From positions 1 through 64,000 of the forward strand of contig JBBQGI010000002.1 in NCBI GenBank assembly GCA_038322875.1: a stretch of DNA of 64,000 nucleotides, read 5' to 3'. The DNA comes from CF-167 sp038322875. GTDB taxonomy: Bacteria > Chloroflexota > Limnocylindria > QHBO01. This document shows positions 42,378 through 51,128 of this stretch, one piece after another. The notes below the pieces were generated by a model. It was not told where the DNA came from. It saw only the letters and a list, made by a program, of their open reading frames with translations, and did not search any database. The translations under genes and the position numbers were made by a program. Each line of letters opens with the position of its first letter. Positions within the stretch are counted from its first letter, which is position 1.

Positions 42378-42569
42378 TTGGCTCGATCCTGCGAGATCTG
42401 CGGCAAGCGCCCGATCACCGGCTGGAATCCGCAGTCGGTCGGCATGAACCGCAAGCGCGCGCTGCGCCGCTGGCTGCCAAACCTGCAGCCGATGGTCGTC
42501 CAGCGCAACGGTTCGCCGGTTCGCATCCGGGCCTGCTCGCGCTGCATCCGGACCGCCGAAAAGGTCTGA
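42378..42569 (+). CDS. rpmB: 50S ribosomal protein L28 (zinc form)
   Basis: A 63-residue L28 on the plus strand. TTG at 42378, seven bases after GGAG, gives (M)ARSCEICGKRPITGWN, the usual L28 start. Cysteine pairs CEIC and CSRC make it the zinc-binding C+ form. It is flanked by divergent kinase and convergent dtd genes. Its stop ends one base before the dtd stop, leaving no room for a terminator. Confidence 0.95.
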   Translation: MARSCEICGKRPITGWNPQSVGMNRKRALRRWLPNLQPMVVQRNGSPVRIRACSRCIRTAEKV

Positions 42570-43031
42570 TCAGGCCTCGCTGACGGCCTCCGGGCCGGCC
42601 TCCAGGACCAGGGTGAACGGACCGTCGTTCACCAGCTCGAGCTCCATCTCCGCCCCAAACCGGCCCGTCTCCACGTGGCTCCCCGCCGCGCGCAGGCGTT
42701 GGACGAAGTGATCCACCATCGGCTCCGCAAGTTCGGGCGGCGCCGCGTTCGTGAACCCGGGGCGACGGCCGCGGCTAAGGTCCGCCAGCAGCGTGAACTG
42801 GCTGACAACAAGGTAGGCGCCATCCACGTCGGCGATCGCCAGGTTGGTGCGTCCGGTGGCGTCCTCGAAGTAGCGCAGGACGAGGAGCTTGTCTGCGAGG
42901 CGATCCACCACCTCGGCGGTGTCGTCGACGCCGATCCCGACGAGGACGGCAGCACCGCGACCGATCTCACCCAGTAACCTGGTGCCGGTCCGCACCTGGG
43001 CGCGGCTGACACGTTGGATGACGAGCCGCAC
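42570..43031 (-). CDS. dtd: D-aminoacyl-tRNA deacylase
   Basis: Recycles tRNAs mischarged with D-amino acids or glycine. The 153-residue protein has MRLVIQRVSRAQV, the catalytic SQFTLLADLSRGRRPGFT and the NDGPFT motif corresponding to the cross-subunit GP motif. It lies five bases after the glycoside-hydrolase-like gene in the transcript's opposite flank order and is convergent with rpmB. Confidence 0.94.
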   Translation of the reverse strand: MRLVIQRVSRAQVRTGTRLLGEIGRGAAVLVGIGVDDTAEVVDRLADKLLVLRYFEDATGRTNLAIADVDGAYLVVSQFTLLADLSRGRRPGFTNAAPPELAEPMVDHFVQRLRAAGSHVETGRFGAEMELELVNDGPFTLVLEAGPEAVSEA

Positions 43032-43036
43032 GGCGG

Positions 43037-44629
43037 CTAGGAGCCCGGCGCCGGCTCTGCGCTGGTGATCGGCGCCGAGTCCTCACCGTCGCGCGGCGGC
43101 CCGAGTGCAGCAGCGGTGAAATGCGCGGCGGCATTCCAGATCATCCAGCCCTCCGCCCCGTTGTCAGAGGCAGCGCGCATCTCATCCAGCACCTGCGCCG
43201 CAGTGTATGGCGGGAACTGCCCGAAGCCGAAGTCCTGGATCCACGGCCGGATCACCATCCGAAGGCCGGTGCGCTCCGCGTTCATGATCTTGAGGGTCTC
43301 ATTGATCACGTCATACGGGTGGTCATTCGGCTTCGCGAAGCCGAAGGTGTACGGGCCGTAGTGGCTGGGATAGACCATCGGCGAGAAGTAGTCGACGTAC
43401 GGCATGATCACCTCCGGGCGCTGCCCAATCCCCTGGTCGTCGGTTGCGATGAAGCTGATCGGAAAGACGTCAGCCGACAGGAAGGTGCGCTCGGTGGCGA
43501 GGGCATCGGAGACCAGGCGGAAGAGGCGCCTGATCGCCGGCAGCCGGAACGACTGTGTGTTCGGCAGGTTCGTGTCGGCCACGGCGTAGTCGCCGTCGCT
43601 GAAGAATCGGACATAGTCCAGCTGCACCTCGTCGAAGCCCTTGTCGGCGAGGTCGCCGGCCAGGGCCGCGATGTACTCCGCCACACCGGGGTTGTAGGGA
43701 TCGAGCCAGACCCCGCCCCCGTAGTCCCGCCACGGCTGTCCGGTGGCGGCGTTCTGCACCGCCAGCTCGGGGCGCTCCTTTCCGAGCGTGTTGTCCTTCA
43801 TCACGACCATGCGCGCGATGGTGTAGATGCCACGCGCCTTCAGCTGCGGCAGGACCTGGTCGAGGGAGAGCAGCGGGTGCTCCATCACGGCGCCGACCGC
43901 CACCGCCGCGGGCAGGTCGGTCGCCCAGTACAGGTTGCCGTTCGTCTCCTTGACGTCGATCACCATGGCGTTGGCCTCGGTGCGGTCGAGCAGGTCGAGC
44001 TGCGCGTCCAGGCGCCCGGCGCCCTCGAAGATCGCGGCCGGCGTATAGAGCGCGCGTGCGGCGAAGGGGGTCAGCGCGACATTCTTGGCCATCTCGGCAT
44101 CGACCGGGATCACGCCAAGCTGGTAGCCGGGCATCTTGTAGATGAGGGTCCCCTGCTCCGGCACGCCGGGGAGGGCATAGCGCCCCTGGAGATCGGTCTC
44201 GACCGACGTGGCCGTGCCCTCCACGAAGATGCGGACCGCGGCGATCGGCTGGCCGTCGCCGTTGCTCACCATGCCGCTGACCACGTTGGGACGCAGGGCG
44301 ATGATCATCCCCTTCTCCTGCGGCACGGGGCCTGAGCCGAGATCGAACCCGTCCGCCGATGCCTGGACGGTGTCGCCGCGCGATGCGGTGACCGTGGCGG
44401 TGCCATCGGCCCCGGTCGTCGCCGTCGACGTGCCGACCGTGAGGTGCGCATTCGCCAGCGGAGCCTGGTTCGTGCGATCGACCACCGTGACGGCCACATC
44501 GTGCGGCGGCTCGGGCGTCGGGCTGCCGGTGGGCGGCGGGGGGCTGGCGCATGCGCCGAGCAGCAGCGCGACAGCCAGGCCGACGGCGAGGAGGCGCGGC
44601 ATCCCCTCGCGCCCGGCTCGATCCCTCAT
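43037..44629 (-). CDS. Lipoprotein with carboxypeptidase-regulatory-like domains and a DUF4015 glycoside-hydrolase-like barrel
   Basis: A 530-residue exported lipoprotein; the lipobox LLGACAS places the lipidated cysteine at 27. Residues 45-190 hold two beta-sandwich modules (AVTVVDRTNQAPLANAHLTV; VSGMVSNGDGQPIAAVRIFVEG). From about 195 comes a TIM-barrel-like region with ANAMVIDVKETNGNLYW, VWLDPYNPGVAEYIAAL, the DUF4015-type GFDEVQLDYVRFFSDG, and MVYPSHYGPYTFG. Candidate catalytic acids are D in QLDYVRF and E in DVKETNG. The glycan substrate is unknown. It overlaps rpe at ATGA. lspA, needed for lipoprotein maturation, lies about 9 kb away. Confidence 0.82.
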   Translation of the reverse strand: MRDRAGREGMPRLLAVGLAVALLLGACASPPPPTGSPTPEPPHDVAVTVVDRTNQAPLANAHLTVGTSTATTGADGTATVTASRGDTVQASADGFDLGSGPVPQEKGMIIALRPNVVSGMVSNGDGQPIAAVRIFVEGTATSVETDLQGRYALPGVPEQGTLIYKMPGYQLGVIPVDAEMAKNVALTPFAARALYTPAAIFEGAGRLDAQLDLLDRTEANAMVIDVKETNGNLYWATDLPAAVAVGAVMEHPLLSLDQVLPQLKARGIYTIARMVVMKDNTLGKERPELAVQNAATGQPWRDYGGGVWLDPYNPGVAEYIAALAGDLADKGFDEVQLDYVRFFSDGDYAVADTNLPNTQSFRLPAIRRLFRLVSDALATERTFLSADVFPISFIATDDQGIGQRPEVIMPYVDYFSPMVYPSHYGPYTFGFAKPNDHPYDVINETLKIMNAERTGLRMVIRPWIQDFGFGQFPPYTAAQVLDEMRAASDNGAEGWMIWNAAAHFTAAALGPPRDGEDSAPITSAEPAPGS

Positions 44630-45303
44630 GCCAGCACCTTGGCGGCGTTTCGCAGCGCGGCAACGACCGGCGCCAGGTCGCCGGCGTTGCGGTAGAGCGC
44701 GGATCCGGCGACCAGCACATCGCCTCCGGCGGCGTGCGCCGGGCCGATGGTTTCGAGATTCACGCCGCCGTCAATCCCGATCGGCAGCGATAGACCACGA
44801 CGATCGATCTCGTCGCGGAGCATCGATATCTTGGGCAGGACGTCGTGGATGAAGGCCTGCCTGCCGCGACCCGGATGGACCGTCATCACCAGCAGCAGGT
44901 CGATGGAGTCGAGATACGGCAGCACTGCTGCGGCGGGAGTCTCCGGGTTGATCGCCAGGCCGGCCCTGCGGCCGTAGCCGTGGATCGCCTCGATCACGGC
45001 CAAGGGGTCGTCATCGGACTCGACGTGCGCGACGATCAGGTCGGAGCCTGCCTCCGCGAAGGCGTGGGCATGCTCAAGTGGCCGGCTGATCATGAGGTGA
45101 GCGTGATACGGCACCGATGCCACGGTCCGGATCGACTCGACCACGACCGGCCCGATCGTCAGGTTGTCGACGAAATGCCCATCCATCACATCGAGATGGA
45201 TCGAGTCGACCCCGGCTTCGACGGCCCGCCGCACCTCGTCGCCCAGCCGTGCGAAGTCGGCGGTCAGCAGGCTGGCGCTGATCTGCGGGGCGTGATCGGT
45301 CAT
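44626..45303 (-). CDS. rpe: Ribulose-phosphate 3-epimerase
   Basis: Interconverts ribulose 5-phosphate and xylulose 5-phosphate in the pentose phosphate pathway. The 225-residue TIM barrel has ISASLLTADFARLG, SIHLDVMDGHFVDNLTIGP, HLMISRP, MTVHPGRGRQAFI (Q where G is usual in PGFGGQ) and IGIDGGVN. It overlaps rlmN. Confidence 0.94.
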   Translation of the reverse strand: MTDHAPQISASLLTADFARLGDEVRRAVEAGVDSIHLDVMDGHFVDNLTIGPVVVESIRTVASVPYHAHLMISRPLEHAHAFAEAGSDLIVAHVESDDDPLAVIEAIHGYGRRAGLAINPETPAAAVLPYLDSIDLLLVMTVHPGRGRQAFIHDVLPKISMLRDEIDRRGLSLPIGIDGGVNLETIGPAHAAGGDVLVAGSALYRNAGDLAPVVAALRNAAKVLA

Positions 45304-46442
45304 GCCGATGCCACCTGGATCGCCCCCGCAATCGGCCTGCCCGCCAGCTGTGCGTGGAGCTGTCCGCAGGCCGCCTCGATCTCGCGGCCGCGCGTGTCGC
45401 GCACGGTCACGGGCACTCCTGCCCGCTCGAGGGTTGCCGCGAAGGCACGCACTCCGGCGGCCGGCGTGCCGCTCCAGCGGGAGCCGGGGGTCGGATTCAG
45501 GGGGATCAGGTTGACGTGGCAGAGCCAGCCTCCGGCGAGCGCGGCGAGTCCGGCCGCCTGCGCGAGATCGTCATTCATGCCGTCGATCAGGACGTACTCC
45601 AGGCTCACGCGCCTGCGGGTTCGGGCGGCGAAGCGCCGACCCGCCGCCAGGACCTCGGCCACCGGCCACTTTCGATTGATCGGCACCAGCTCGTCGCGCA
45701 GCGGGTCGGTGGCGGCGTGCAGGCTGATGGCGAGGTTGACCTGCGGCAGCTCATCGATCATGCGGTCGATCCCCGGCACGACCCCCGACGTGCTGACGGT
45801 GATATGCCGTGCTCCGATCCCCAGCCTTGCCGGGTCGTTGAGCAGCCGGACAGCCGCAAAGACCCGATCGGTGTTGTTCAGCGGCTCGCCCATTCCCATG
45901 AAGACGATGTTGTAATGCCCGCGGCCTGACCCCGGTCGCCAATCCGCGCCAAGGGCGTGCCACGGATCGCGATGCCAGTGCAGCACCTGGTCGACGATCT
46001 CCCCCGCCGTCAGCTGGCGCCCGAAGCCTGCCTGCCCGGTGGCGCAGAAGGGGCAGCCGACCGCGCAGCCCGCCTGTGAGCTGATACAGATCGTGGTCCG
46101 CACGGCGCTCCTTCCGCGAGCCGGATAGCGCATCAGCACCGATTCGATGCGCTGTCCATCAGCAAGCTCGTGGACCGCCTTGGCGGTCAGCCCTCCATCG
46201 GCAACGAGCACGTGGCTGCCGGCGATTGTCGAGAAGCGGAATTCCTCCTCGACCGCGGAGCGCAGGGCGGCAGGCAGATCGGTCAGATCGGCCAGGCCGG
46301 TGGCAGTTGGTCGGTGCGCTCCGGCAAGCACCTGGCCAACCCTGTACGCGGGCTCGCCGCGGGCAGCGAGCCACGCGGCGAGCAGGTTGGGGTCGACCTC
46401 GCTGATTGCCGGCGGGGTCCCAGCCATGGGTCGATCAGTCAC
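45300..46442 (-). CDS. rlmN: Dual-specificity 23S rRNA/tRNA adenine-C2 methyltransferase
   Basis: Radical-SAM enzyme that methylates A2503 of 23S rRNA and A37 of some tRNAs. The 380-residue protein has the cluster motif CAVGCPFCATGQ, GMGEPLNN, NLAISLHAATDPLRDELVPINR and VSLEYVLIDGMND, with a conserved late cysteine in IEAACGQL. Start GTG 46442; an internal ATG five codons in is an alternative. It overlaps the zinc peptidase gene by eight bases. Confidence 0.94.
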   Translation of the reverse strand: MTDRPMAGTPPAISEVDPNLLAAWLAARGEPAYRVGQVLAGAHRPTATGLADLTDLPAALRSAVEEEFRFSTIAGSHVLVADGGLTAKAVHELADGQRIESVLMRYPARGRSAVRTTICISSQAGCAVGCPFCATGQAGFGRQLTAGEIVDQVLHWHRDPWHALGADWRPGSGRGHYNIVFMGMGEPLNNTDRVFAAVRLLNDPARLGIGARHITVSTSGVVPGIDRMIDELPQVNLAISLHAATDPLRDELVPINRKWPVAEVLAAGRRFAARTRRRVSLEYVLIDGMNDDLAQAAGLAALAGGWLCHVNLIPLNPTPGSRWSGTPAAGVRAFAATLERAGVPVTVRDTRGREIEAACGQLHAQLAGRPIAGAIQVASA

Positions 46443-47190
46443 GACGCCCCATGATCAGCATGAGGTAGTACAGGAACGTCAGGAGCGCAGCCAGCGCCGC
46501 CGCGACATAGGTCCAGGCGGCCGCCTTGAGCACATCGCGGGCGCCGACCTGGCGCTCGCCGGAGATCCCGAGGCTACTGACGAAGGCGAGTGCCTTGCCC
46601 GATGCGCCGATCTCGACCGGCAGCGTCAGGAAGGTGAAGATCACCGCCGCCCCGAAGGCGATCAGCCCGATGAAGGCCAGCCCCAGCAGGTTGAACCAGA
46701 GTCCGCCGATGATCAGCCACGGGGCCAGCCCCGAGCCGAGCTGCACGGCCGGGACGATCGTCTGACGGGCCACCATCCACGGATCGCGCTCGCGATCCTG
46801 CAGCGCGTGGCCCACCTCGTGGGCGATCACGGCCGCGGCGGCGACCGAGAGGGTGGCTCCACCACCGGCGTCGTGCGGGAAGCCGACCGCCTGCACGGAC
46901 GGGTCGTAGCTACCGAGACGCTGTGTGCCGGCGACCGCGGAGCTGACGCGCAGGACCTTGCCGCGCGGGTCATAGTGGTCGGTCAGCTGGCCAGCGACCG
47001 GCTCGATCTTGACATCGGTGAGGCCCTGCCGATCCAGCAGACGGCGGGCAAAATCAAAGGCTGAGAGATCGATTCCGGAGTCGACCTTCGACCAGCGGGC
47101 GTAGGTCGATCGAACACGCCAGGCCGCCCATCCGGTGATCGCGATGCTCGGCAGCATCACCAGCAGGATGTACGGCAGAAGACTGCCCAT
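46435..47190 (-). CDS. Membrane zinc metallopeptidase (YugP / Peptidase M-like, Zn_peptidase_2)
   Basis: A 251-residue membrane protein with the zinc motif HEVGH at 124-128 following a membrane-proximal region, and a partner ligand region KALAFVSSLGISGERQ. Membrane helices lie at about 4-24, 150-172, 175-195 and 225-247. Between the LRVSSAV strand and the HEVGH helix it has about 25 residues more (GTQRLGSYDPSVQAVGFPHDAGGG) than homologues I recall. AAGGAGG lies 14 bases before the ATG. Substrate unknown. Confidence 0.85.
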   Translation of the reverse strand: MGSLLPYILLVMLPSIAITGWAAWRVRSTYARWSKVDSGIDLSAFDFARRLLDRQGLTDVKIEPVAGQLTDHYDPRGKVLRVSSAVAGTQRLGSYDPSVQAVGFPHDAGGGATLSVAAAAVIAHEVGHALQDRERDPWMVARQTIVPAVQLGSGLAPWLIIGGLWFNLLGLAFIGLIAFGAAVIFTFLTLPVEIGASGKALAFVSSLGISGERQVGARDVLKAAAWTYVAAALAALLTFLYYLMLIMGRRD

Positions 47191-47223
47191 GGTTGTGGTT
47201 GCTACCTCCTTGGAAGCGCGGCG

Positions 47224-47229
47224 AGTATA
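47224..47229 (-). promoter_or_regulatory. -10 element for the zinc peptidase-rlmN-rpe operon
   Basis: TATACT on the minus strand lies in the 84-base fmt-peptidase gap, 34 bases before the peptidase start, followed by AAGGAGG. No clear -35 is visible. It matches the hexamer used before the other operons. Confidence 0.45.
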
Positions 47230-47274
47230 GCCGAGGCTCCCTGTCCGCCCGATGAAGGGCAGGTGAAGAAGGCG

Positions 47275-48222
47275 CTATGCCGGGGGCGCTCCACCTCCCA
47301 GGAGGAGGTGCTCGCGAGGCAGGCCGCGGCGCCACGCATCGGCCGCCATGACCGGCCTCCCCTCGGGTTGCACCCGGTCAAGCGCGAGGGCTCCGTGGCC
47401 ACAGGCCACCACCGGTTGATCCCCCGGCAGGAGCGCGCCGATGAGAGCGCCGTCGACCCCGGCTAGGGGGTGCGCGGCGCGGATATGGAGCCGCTTGCCG
47501 TCGAGCGTCGTCCACGCCCCCGGCCACGGCTGCAGCGCACGAACACGCCGGTCGACGACGACCGCGGGCGCGCTCCAGTCGATCCAGCCATCGACGCGCC
47601 GGAAGGGCCGGATCATCGTCGCTGTGGCCTCGTCCTGGGGTTGCGTGATGGTCGTGCCGGCTGCCCACCGCTCGAGCTCGGACGGGACCTCTTCGGCGGC
47701 AAGCGCGGCGAGCCGCGCCTCCAGCTCGGGAGTTGTTTCCCGGCCGCCGAGCGCCACCGGCCACTGTGCGACGATCGGTCCGGCATCCAGCTGGGGTGTC
47801 ATCACCATCAGGGTGACGCCCCCGACCAGGTCGCCGGCCAGGATCGCAGATGCCACCGGCGCTGCGCCCCGGTGACGCGGCAGCAGAGAGGCATGCACGT
47901 TCAGCGGCGGACGGGCGGCGAGCGCCAGCAGGTCGTCGGGAAGCAACTGCCCATAGGCGACGAGCAGCAGGCCGTCAGGCTGGAAGCCGGCCAGCATGGA
48001 CCGGCCCTCCTCGGACCGGAGCCGTCGTGGTGTCTCGACGCGAAGGCCGTTGTCGCGCGCCCAGGCGGCGACCGGCGACGGGCGCATCTGCATGCCGCGC
48101 CCGGCCGGACGATCGGGTTGGCTGATGACCAGCAGGTCCGCGGCCGCCGAGGGCAGTCGGGCGAGCAGCGGTACCCCGAAGGGGCCGGTACCCAGGAAAG
48201 CCAGGCGTCCGAGCGATGGCAC
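47275..48222 (-). CDS. fmt: Methionyl-tRNA formyltransferase
   Basis: Formylates initiator Met-tRNA. GTG at 48222 shares one base with the def stop (TAGTG) and gives 315 residues. The N-terminal domain has RLAFLGTGPFGVPLLARL, NVHASLLPRHRGAAPVASAIL and the catalytic N-H-D set (GVTLMVMTPQLDAGPI). The C-terminal OB-like domain follows VDGWIDWSAPA. The def-fmt pair is conserved. Confidence 0.95.
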   Translation of the reverse strand: MPSLGRLAFLGTGPFGVPLLARLPSAAADLLVISQPDRPAGRGMQMRPSPVAAWARDNGLRVETPRRLRSEEGRSMLAGFQPDGLLLVAYGQLLPDDLLALAARPPLNVHASLLPRHRGAAPVASAILAGDLVGGVTLMVMTPQLDAGPIVAQWPVALGGRETTPELEARLAALAAEEVPSELERWAAGTTITQPQDEATATMIRPFRRVDGWIDWSAPAVVVDRRVRALQPWPGAWTTLDGKRLHIRAAHPLAGVDGALIGALLPGDQPVVACGHGALALDRVQPEGRPVMAADAWRRGLPREHLLLGGGAPPA

Positions 48223-48728
48223 TAGATGCCCGCGGTCGTCGTCTCCTCCACCTCGCTCGAGTGGTCGCCGACGCGGACCAGCTCTTCGAGCGAATCGAGG
48301 TAGTCGATGTACAGGACGCCGTTCAGGTGATCGATCTCGTGCTGCAGGGCGCGGGCGAAGAGCTCCTCGCCCTTGACCCGGAGCTCCTTGCCATGACGGT
48401 CGCGCGCCTTGACGGTCACCTTGGCACGCCGCCCGACCTCTGCCACGAAGCCCGGGATCGACAGGCACCCCTCCCAGTCGATCACCTCGCCACTGGCGCG
48501 CACGATCTGCGGGTTGATCAGCTCGGTCACCCTGTCCTCGAGCTCGATCACGGCAACCTGCAGCGGGACCCCGATCTGGTTGGCCGCCAGCCCGATCCCC
48601 GGCGCATCGCGCATCGTCTCCACCATCTCCGCGAGGAGACGGTGCAGCGAAGCGTCGAAGTGCGTCACCTTTCTTGCACGCGCGCGCAGGATCGGCTCGT
48701 CGGCGGTGAGGATCGGTCGGTTGGCCAC
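48222..48728 (-). CDS. def: Peptide deformylase
   Basis: Removes the N-formyl group from nascent proteins, complementing fmt. GTG at 48728 gives 168 residues. The three active-site motifs are intact: GIGLAANQIGV, EGCLSIPG and HEIDHLNG. The 31-base gap to priA is the only spacing in the fmt-def-priA-gmk run. Confidence 0.96.
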   Translation of the reverse strand: MANRPILTADEPILRARARKVTHFDASLHRLLAEMVETMRDAPGIGLAANQIGVPLQVAVIELEDRVTELINPQIVRASGEVIDWEGCLSIPGFVAEVGRRAKVTVKARDRHGKELRVKGEELFARALQHEIDHLNGVLYIDYLDSLEELVRVGDHSSEVEETTTAGI

Positions 48729-48759
48729 GGCCGCATTGTACCGATCTGCAGACCGATCC

Positions 48760-51123
48760 CTAGAGCAGCGACTCCGGATCGACGTCGATCGCAACCCCGG
48801 CCGGCACGAGCTCCAGGGCCGCGGCGCGACGCGCCTCATCCGCCGCGCGCAGGACGACCTGGAAGCGCCAGCGACCCGCTCGCCGGGGCACGTACGATGG
48901 CAATGGTCCGTGCACCTCGACCCCCGGCATTGCGACCGCCTCGGCCGCCTGCCGGCCGCGCGCCTCCGCCCGGGAGCGGTCCGGATCGGCAACGAGCAGG
49001 CGGGCCAGGACAGTGGCCGGCGGGTAGCCGAGGAGACGGCGGCGCGGCAGCTCCTGGTCGGCGAAGCCGTCGACATCGAGGCGCGCAGCCGCGCGAATCG
49101 CATAGTGATCCGCGGCGTAGGTCTGGATCAGAACGCGACCCGGCATCGGTCCCCGACCGGCGCGTCCTGCGACCTGGGCGAGCAGCTGGAAGGTGCGCTC
49201 GGGCGCCAGGTAGTCCGGCAGGTTGAGGGTCACGTCGGCGGCGATCACGGCGGCGAGCGTCACGCTCGGCAGGTCGAGCCCCTTGGCGGCCAGCTGGGTG
49301 CCGACCAGGACGTCGACCCGTCCGTCGCGGAAGTCGTCGTAGATCGATTCGAAGCCGCGGCGCACCGCCAGCGCATCCGAATCGAGCCGTGAGACGCGCA
49401 GATGCGGAAAACGAGCCCGCAGCTCCGCCTCGACGCGCTGTGTGCCGGCGCCGAAGTAGCGGATCCGGTTGCTCCGACAGTTCGGGCAGGTCTCCGGGGG
49501 GCGGGCCGTACGTCCGCAGTGGTGGCAGCGCAGCTGTGCGCCCGCGAGGTGGAACACGAACGGCAGGTCGCAGTCCGGGCAGCGCAGGCTCTCGCCGCAG
49601 TCACGGCAGAGGACGAAGGTCGCCGCGCCGCGACGGTTCATGATCAGGATCGCCTGCTCCGTCCCCACTCGCAGGCCGGCCAGGGCGCTCGCCAGGGCGC
49701 GCGACAAGACCGATCGGTTGCCCTCGGCCAGCTCGGCCCGCAGGTCGACGATCTGCACCTCCGGCGCCTGGCCGACGCGGCGCTCGCTGAGTCGCGCACG
49801 CTCCGCCATCCCGCCGCGCACCCGGGCGAGAGTGACCACCTCCGGCGTCGCCGTCCCCAGCACCAGGCGAGCCCCTGTCAGCGCCGCCCGTCGGCGCGCC
49901 ACCCAGCGCGCGTCGTAGCGAGGCGTACGGTCGGACTTGTAGGCACCGTCATGCGCCTCGTCGACGACGATCAGCCGCAGGTCGGCGATCGGCGCGAAGA
50001 CCGCCATGCGCGTTCCGAGCACGACGCGCGCTCCGCCCTCCAGGATCCGCCACCAGGTGTCGTGGCGCTCCCCCGCCGAGAGCCCCGAGTGCAGCACCGC
50101 CAGATCGTCGCCGACCAGCGCCGCCACTCGGTCGGCGAGCTGGGTCACCAGCGAGACCTCCGGGACCAGGACAAGGGCGCGACCTCCATCGGCGAGGACC
50201 CCTGCGATGGCGGCGAGGTAGACATCGGTCTTGCCGGCTGCGGCAACCCCCTCGAGCAACAGCTCGCCGCCCGATCCCATGGCTTCGATGCGGTCGAGCG
50301 CCTCGAGCTGCTCAGCCGCCAAGCGGTGCTCGCGCGGCAGCGCGATGGCGCGATGCGCGAGCGGATCGCGTTCCACCGTCTGCCACTCCAGCGCGGCAGC
50401 GCCACGTGCCACCAGGCGGTGGGCCGCCGCCAGCACCGATCCCGGCGCCACGCCGATCTCCGCGGCCAGGTCGGCGACGCTCACCTCTCGCCCGCGCAGC
50501 GCCTCAAGGATCGCGCGTTGGAGAGGGGCGCCACGCGTTGGCGGGTCCTCGAGGGGTAGCGCACGCAGCACGCGAACGCGCCGTGCCTGCACTTCCGGGG
50601 GTCGCAGCGACCACCGCGCTACCAGCTGGCCGGCGCGGCGGAGGCCGTCGGCCGCCTTGCTCCATTGCGTCCCGAGTGCCCGCTTGAGGGCCGAATCCGC
50701 GATCTCCTCGCCGCCGGCAAGGGCGAGGCGCAAGGGCTCGGGCAGCACGCTCGGGTCGGGTGCCGTCCAGCGGCGTGCCAGGCGCGATTCCAGGCCGGGC
50801 GGCAGCATCGCCGCGATCGACGTGCCGAGCGGGGCCCGGTAGTACGCGGCGATCTCCTCCGCCAGGACAAGGAGGTCGGGGGTAAGCATCGGGGCCGAGA
50901 CGACCGCCTCGACCGATCGCAGCTCGATCCCTAGCTCGGCCTCGGGCGTCCCCGGCAGGAGGTAGCCGAGCGCCAGGCGACGCCCGTACGGCACCAGCAG
51001 CAGCGAGCCGGGGGCGGGGCGCCCGAGCTCAGGCGGCAGACGGTAGCTGAAGGCGCGTTCGGGCCGATCGGCGAGCGCCTCGACCGCGACGCGGACCGTC
51101 TCCTCGGCGGCCAGGCCGGCCAC
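48760..51123 (-). CDS. priA: Primosomal replication restart helicase PriA
   Basis: Restarts collapsed replication forks. The 787-residue protein has the 3'-DNA-binding domain, then helicase motifs GVAAAGKTDVYLAAI (Walker A; A-A for the usual T-G-S), VVDEAHDGAYKSDRTPRYDAR and GTQLAAKGLDLPSVTLAAV. Zinc-binding cysteines appear as CRDCGESLRCPDC and CHHCGRTARPPETCPNC. The helicase residues appear functional, unlike the degenerate PriA of Actinobacteria. Confidence 0.94.
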   Translation of the reverse strand: MAGLAAEETVRVAVEALADRPERAFSYRLPPELGRPAPGSLLLVPYGRRLALGYLLPGTPEAELGIELRSVEAVVSAPMLTPDLLVLAEEIAAYYRAPLGTSIAAMLPPGLESRLARRWTAPDPSVLPEPLRLALAGGEEIADSALKRALGTQWSKAADGLRRAGQLVARWSLRPPEVQARRVRVLRALPLEDPPTRGAPLQRAILEALRGREVSVADLAAEIGVAPGSVLAAAHRLVARGAAALEWQTVERDPLAHRAIALPREHRLAAEQLEALDRIEAMGSGGELLLEGVAAAGKTDVYLAAIAGVLADGGRALVLVPEVSLVTQLADRVAALVGDDLAVLHSGLSAGERHDTWWRILEGGARVVLGTRMAVFAPIADLRLIVVDEAHDGAYKSDRTPRYDARWVARRRAALTGARLVLGTATPEVVTLARVRGGMAERARLSERRVGQAPEVQIVDLRAELAEGNRSVLSRALASALAGLRVGTEQAILIMNRRGAATFVLCRDCGESLRCPDCDLPFVFHLAGAQLRCHHCGRTARPPETCPNCRSNRIRYFGAGTQRVEAELRARFPHLRVSRLDSDALAVRRGFESIYDDFRDGRVDVLVGTQLAAKGLDLPSVTLAAVIAADVTLNLPDYLAPERTFQLLAQVAGRAGRGPMPGRVLIQTYAADHYAIRAAARLDVDGFADQELPRRRLLGYPPATVLARLLVADPDRSRAEARGRQAAEAVAMPGVEVHGPLPSYVPRRAGRWRFQVVLRAADEARRAAALELVPAGVAIDVDPESLL

Positions 51124-51128
51124 CGTCG

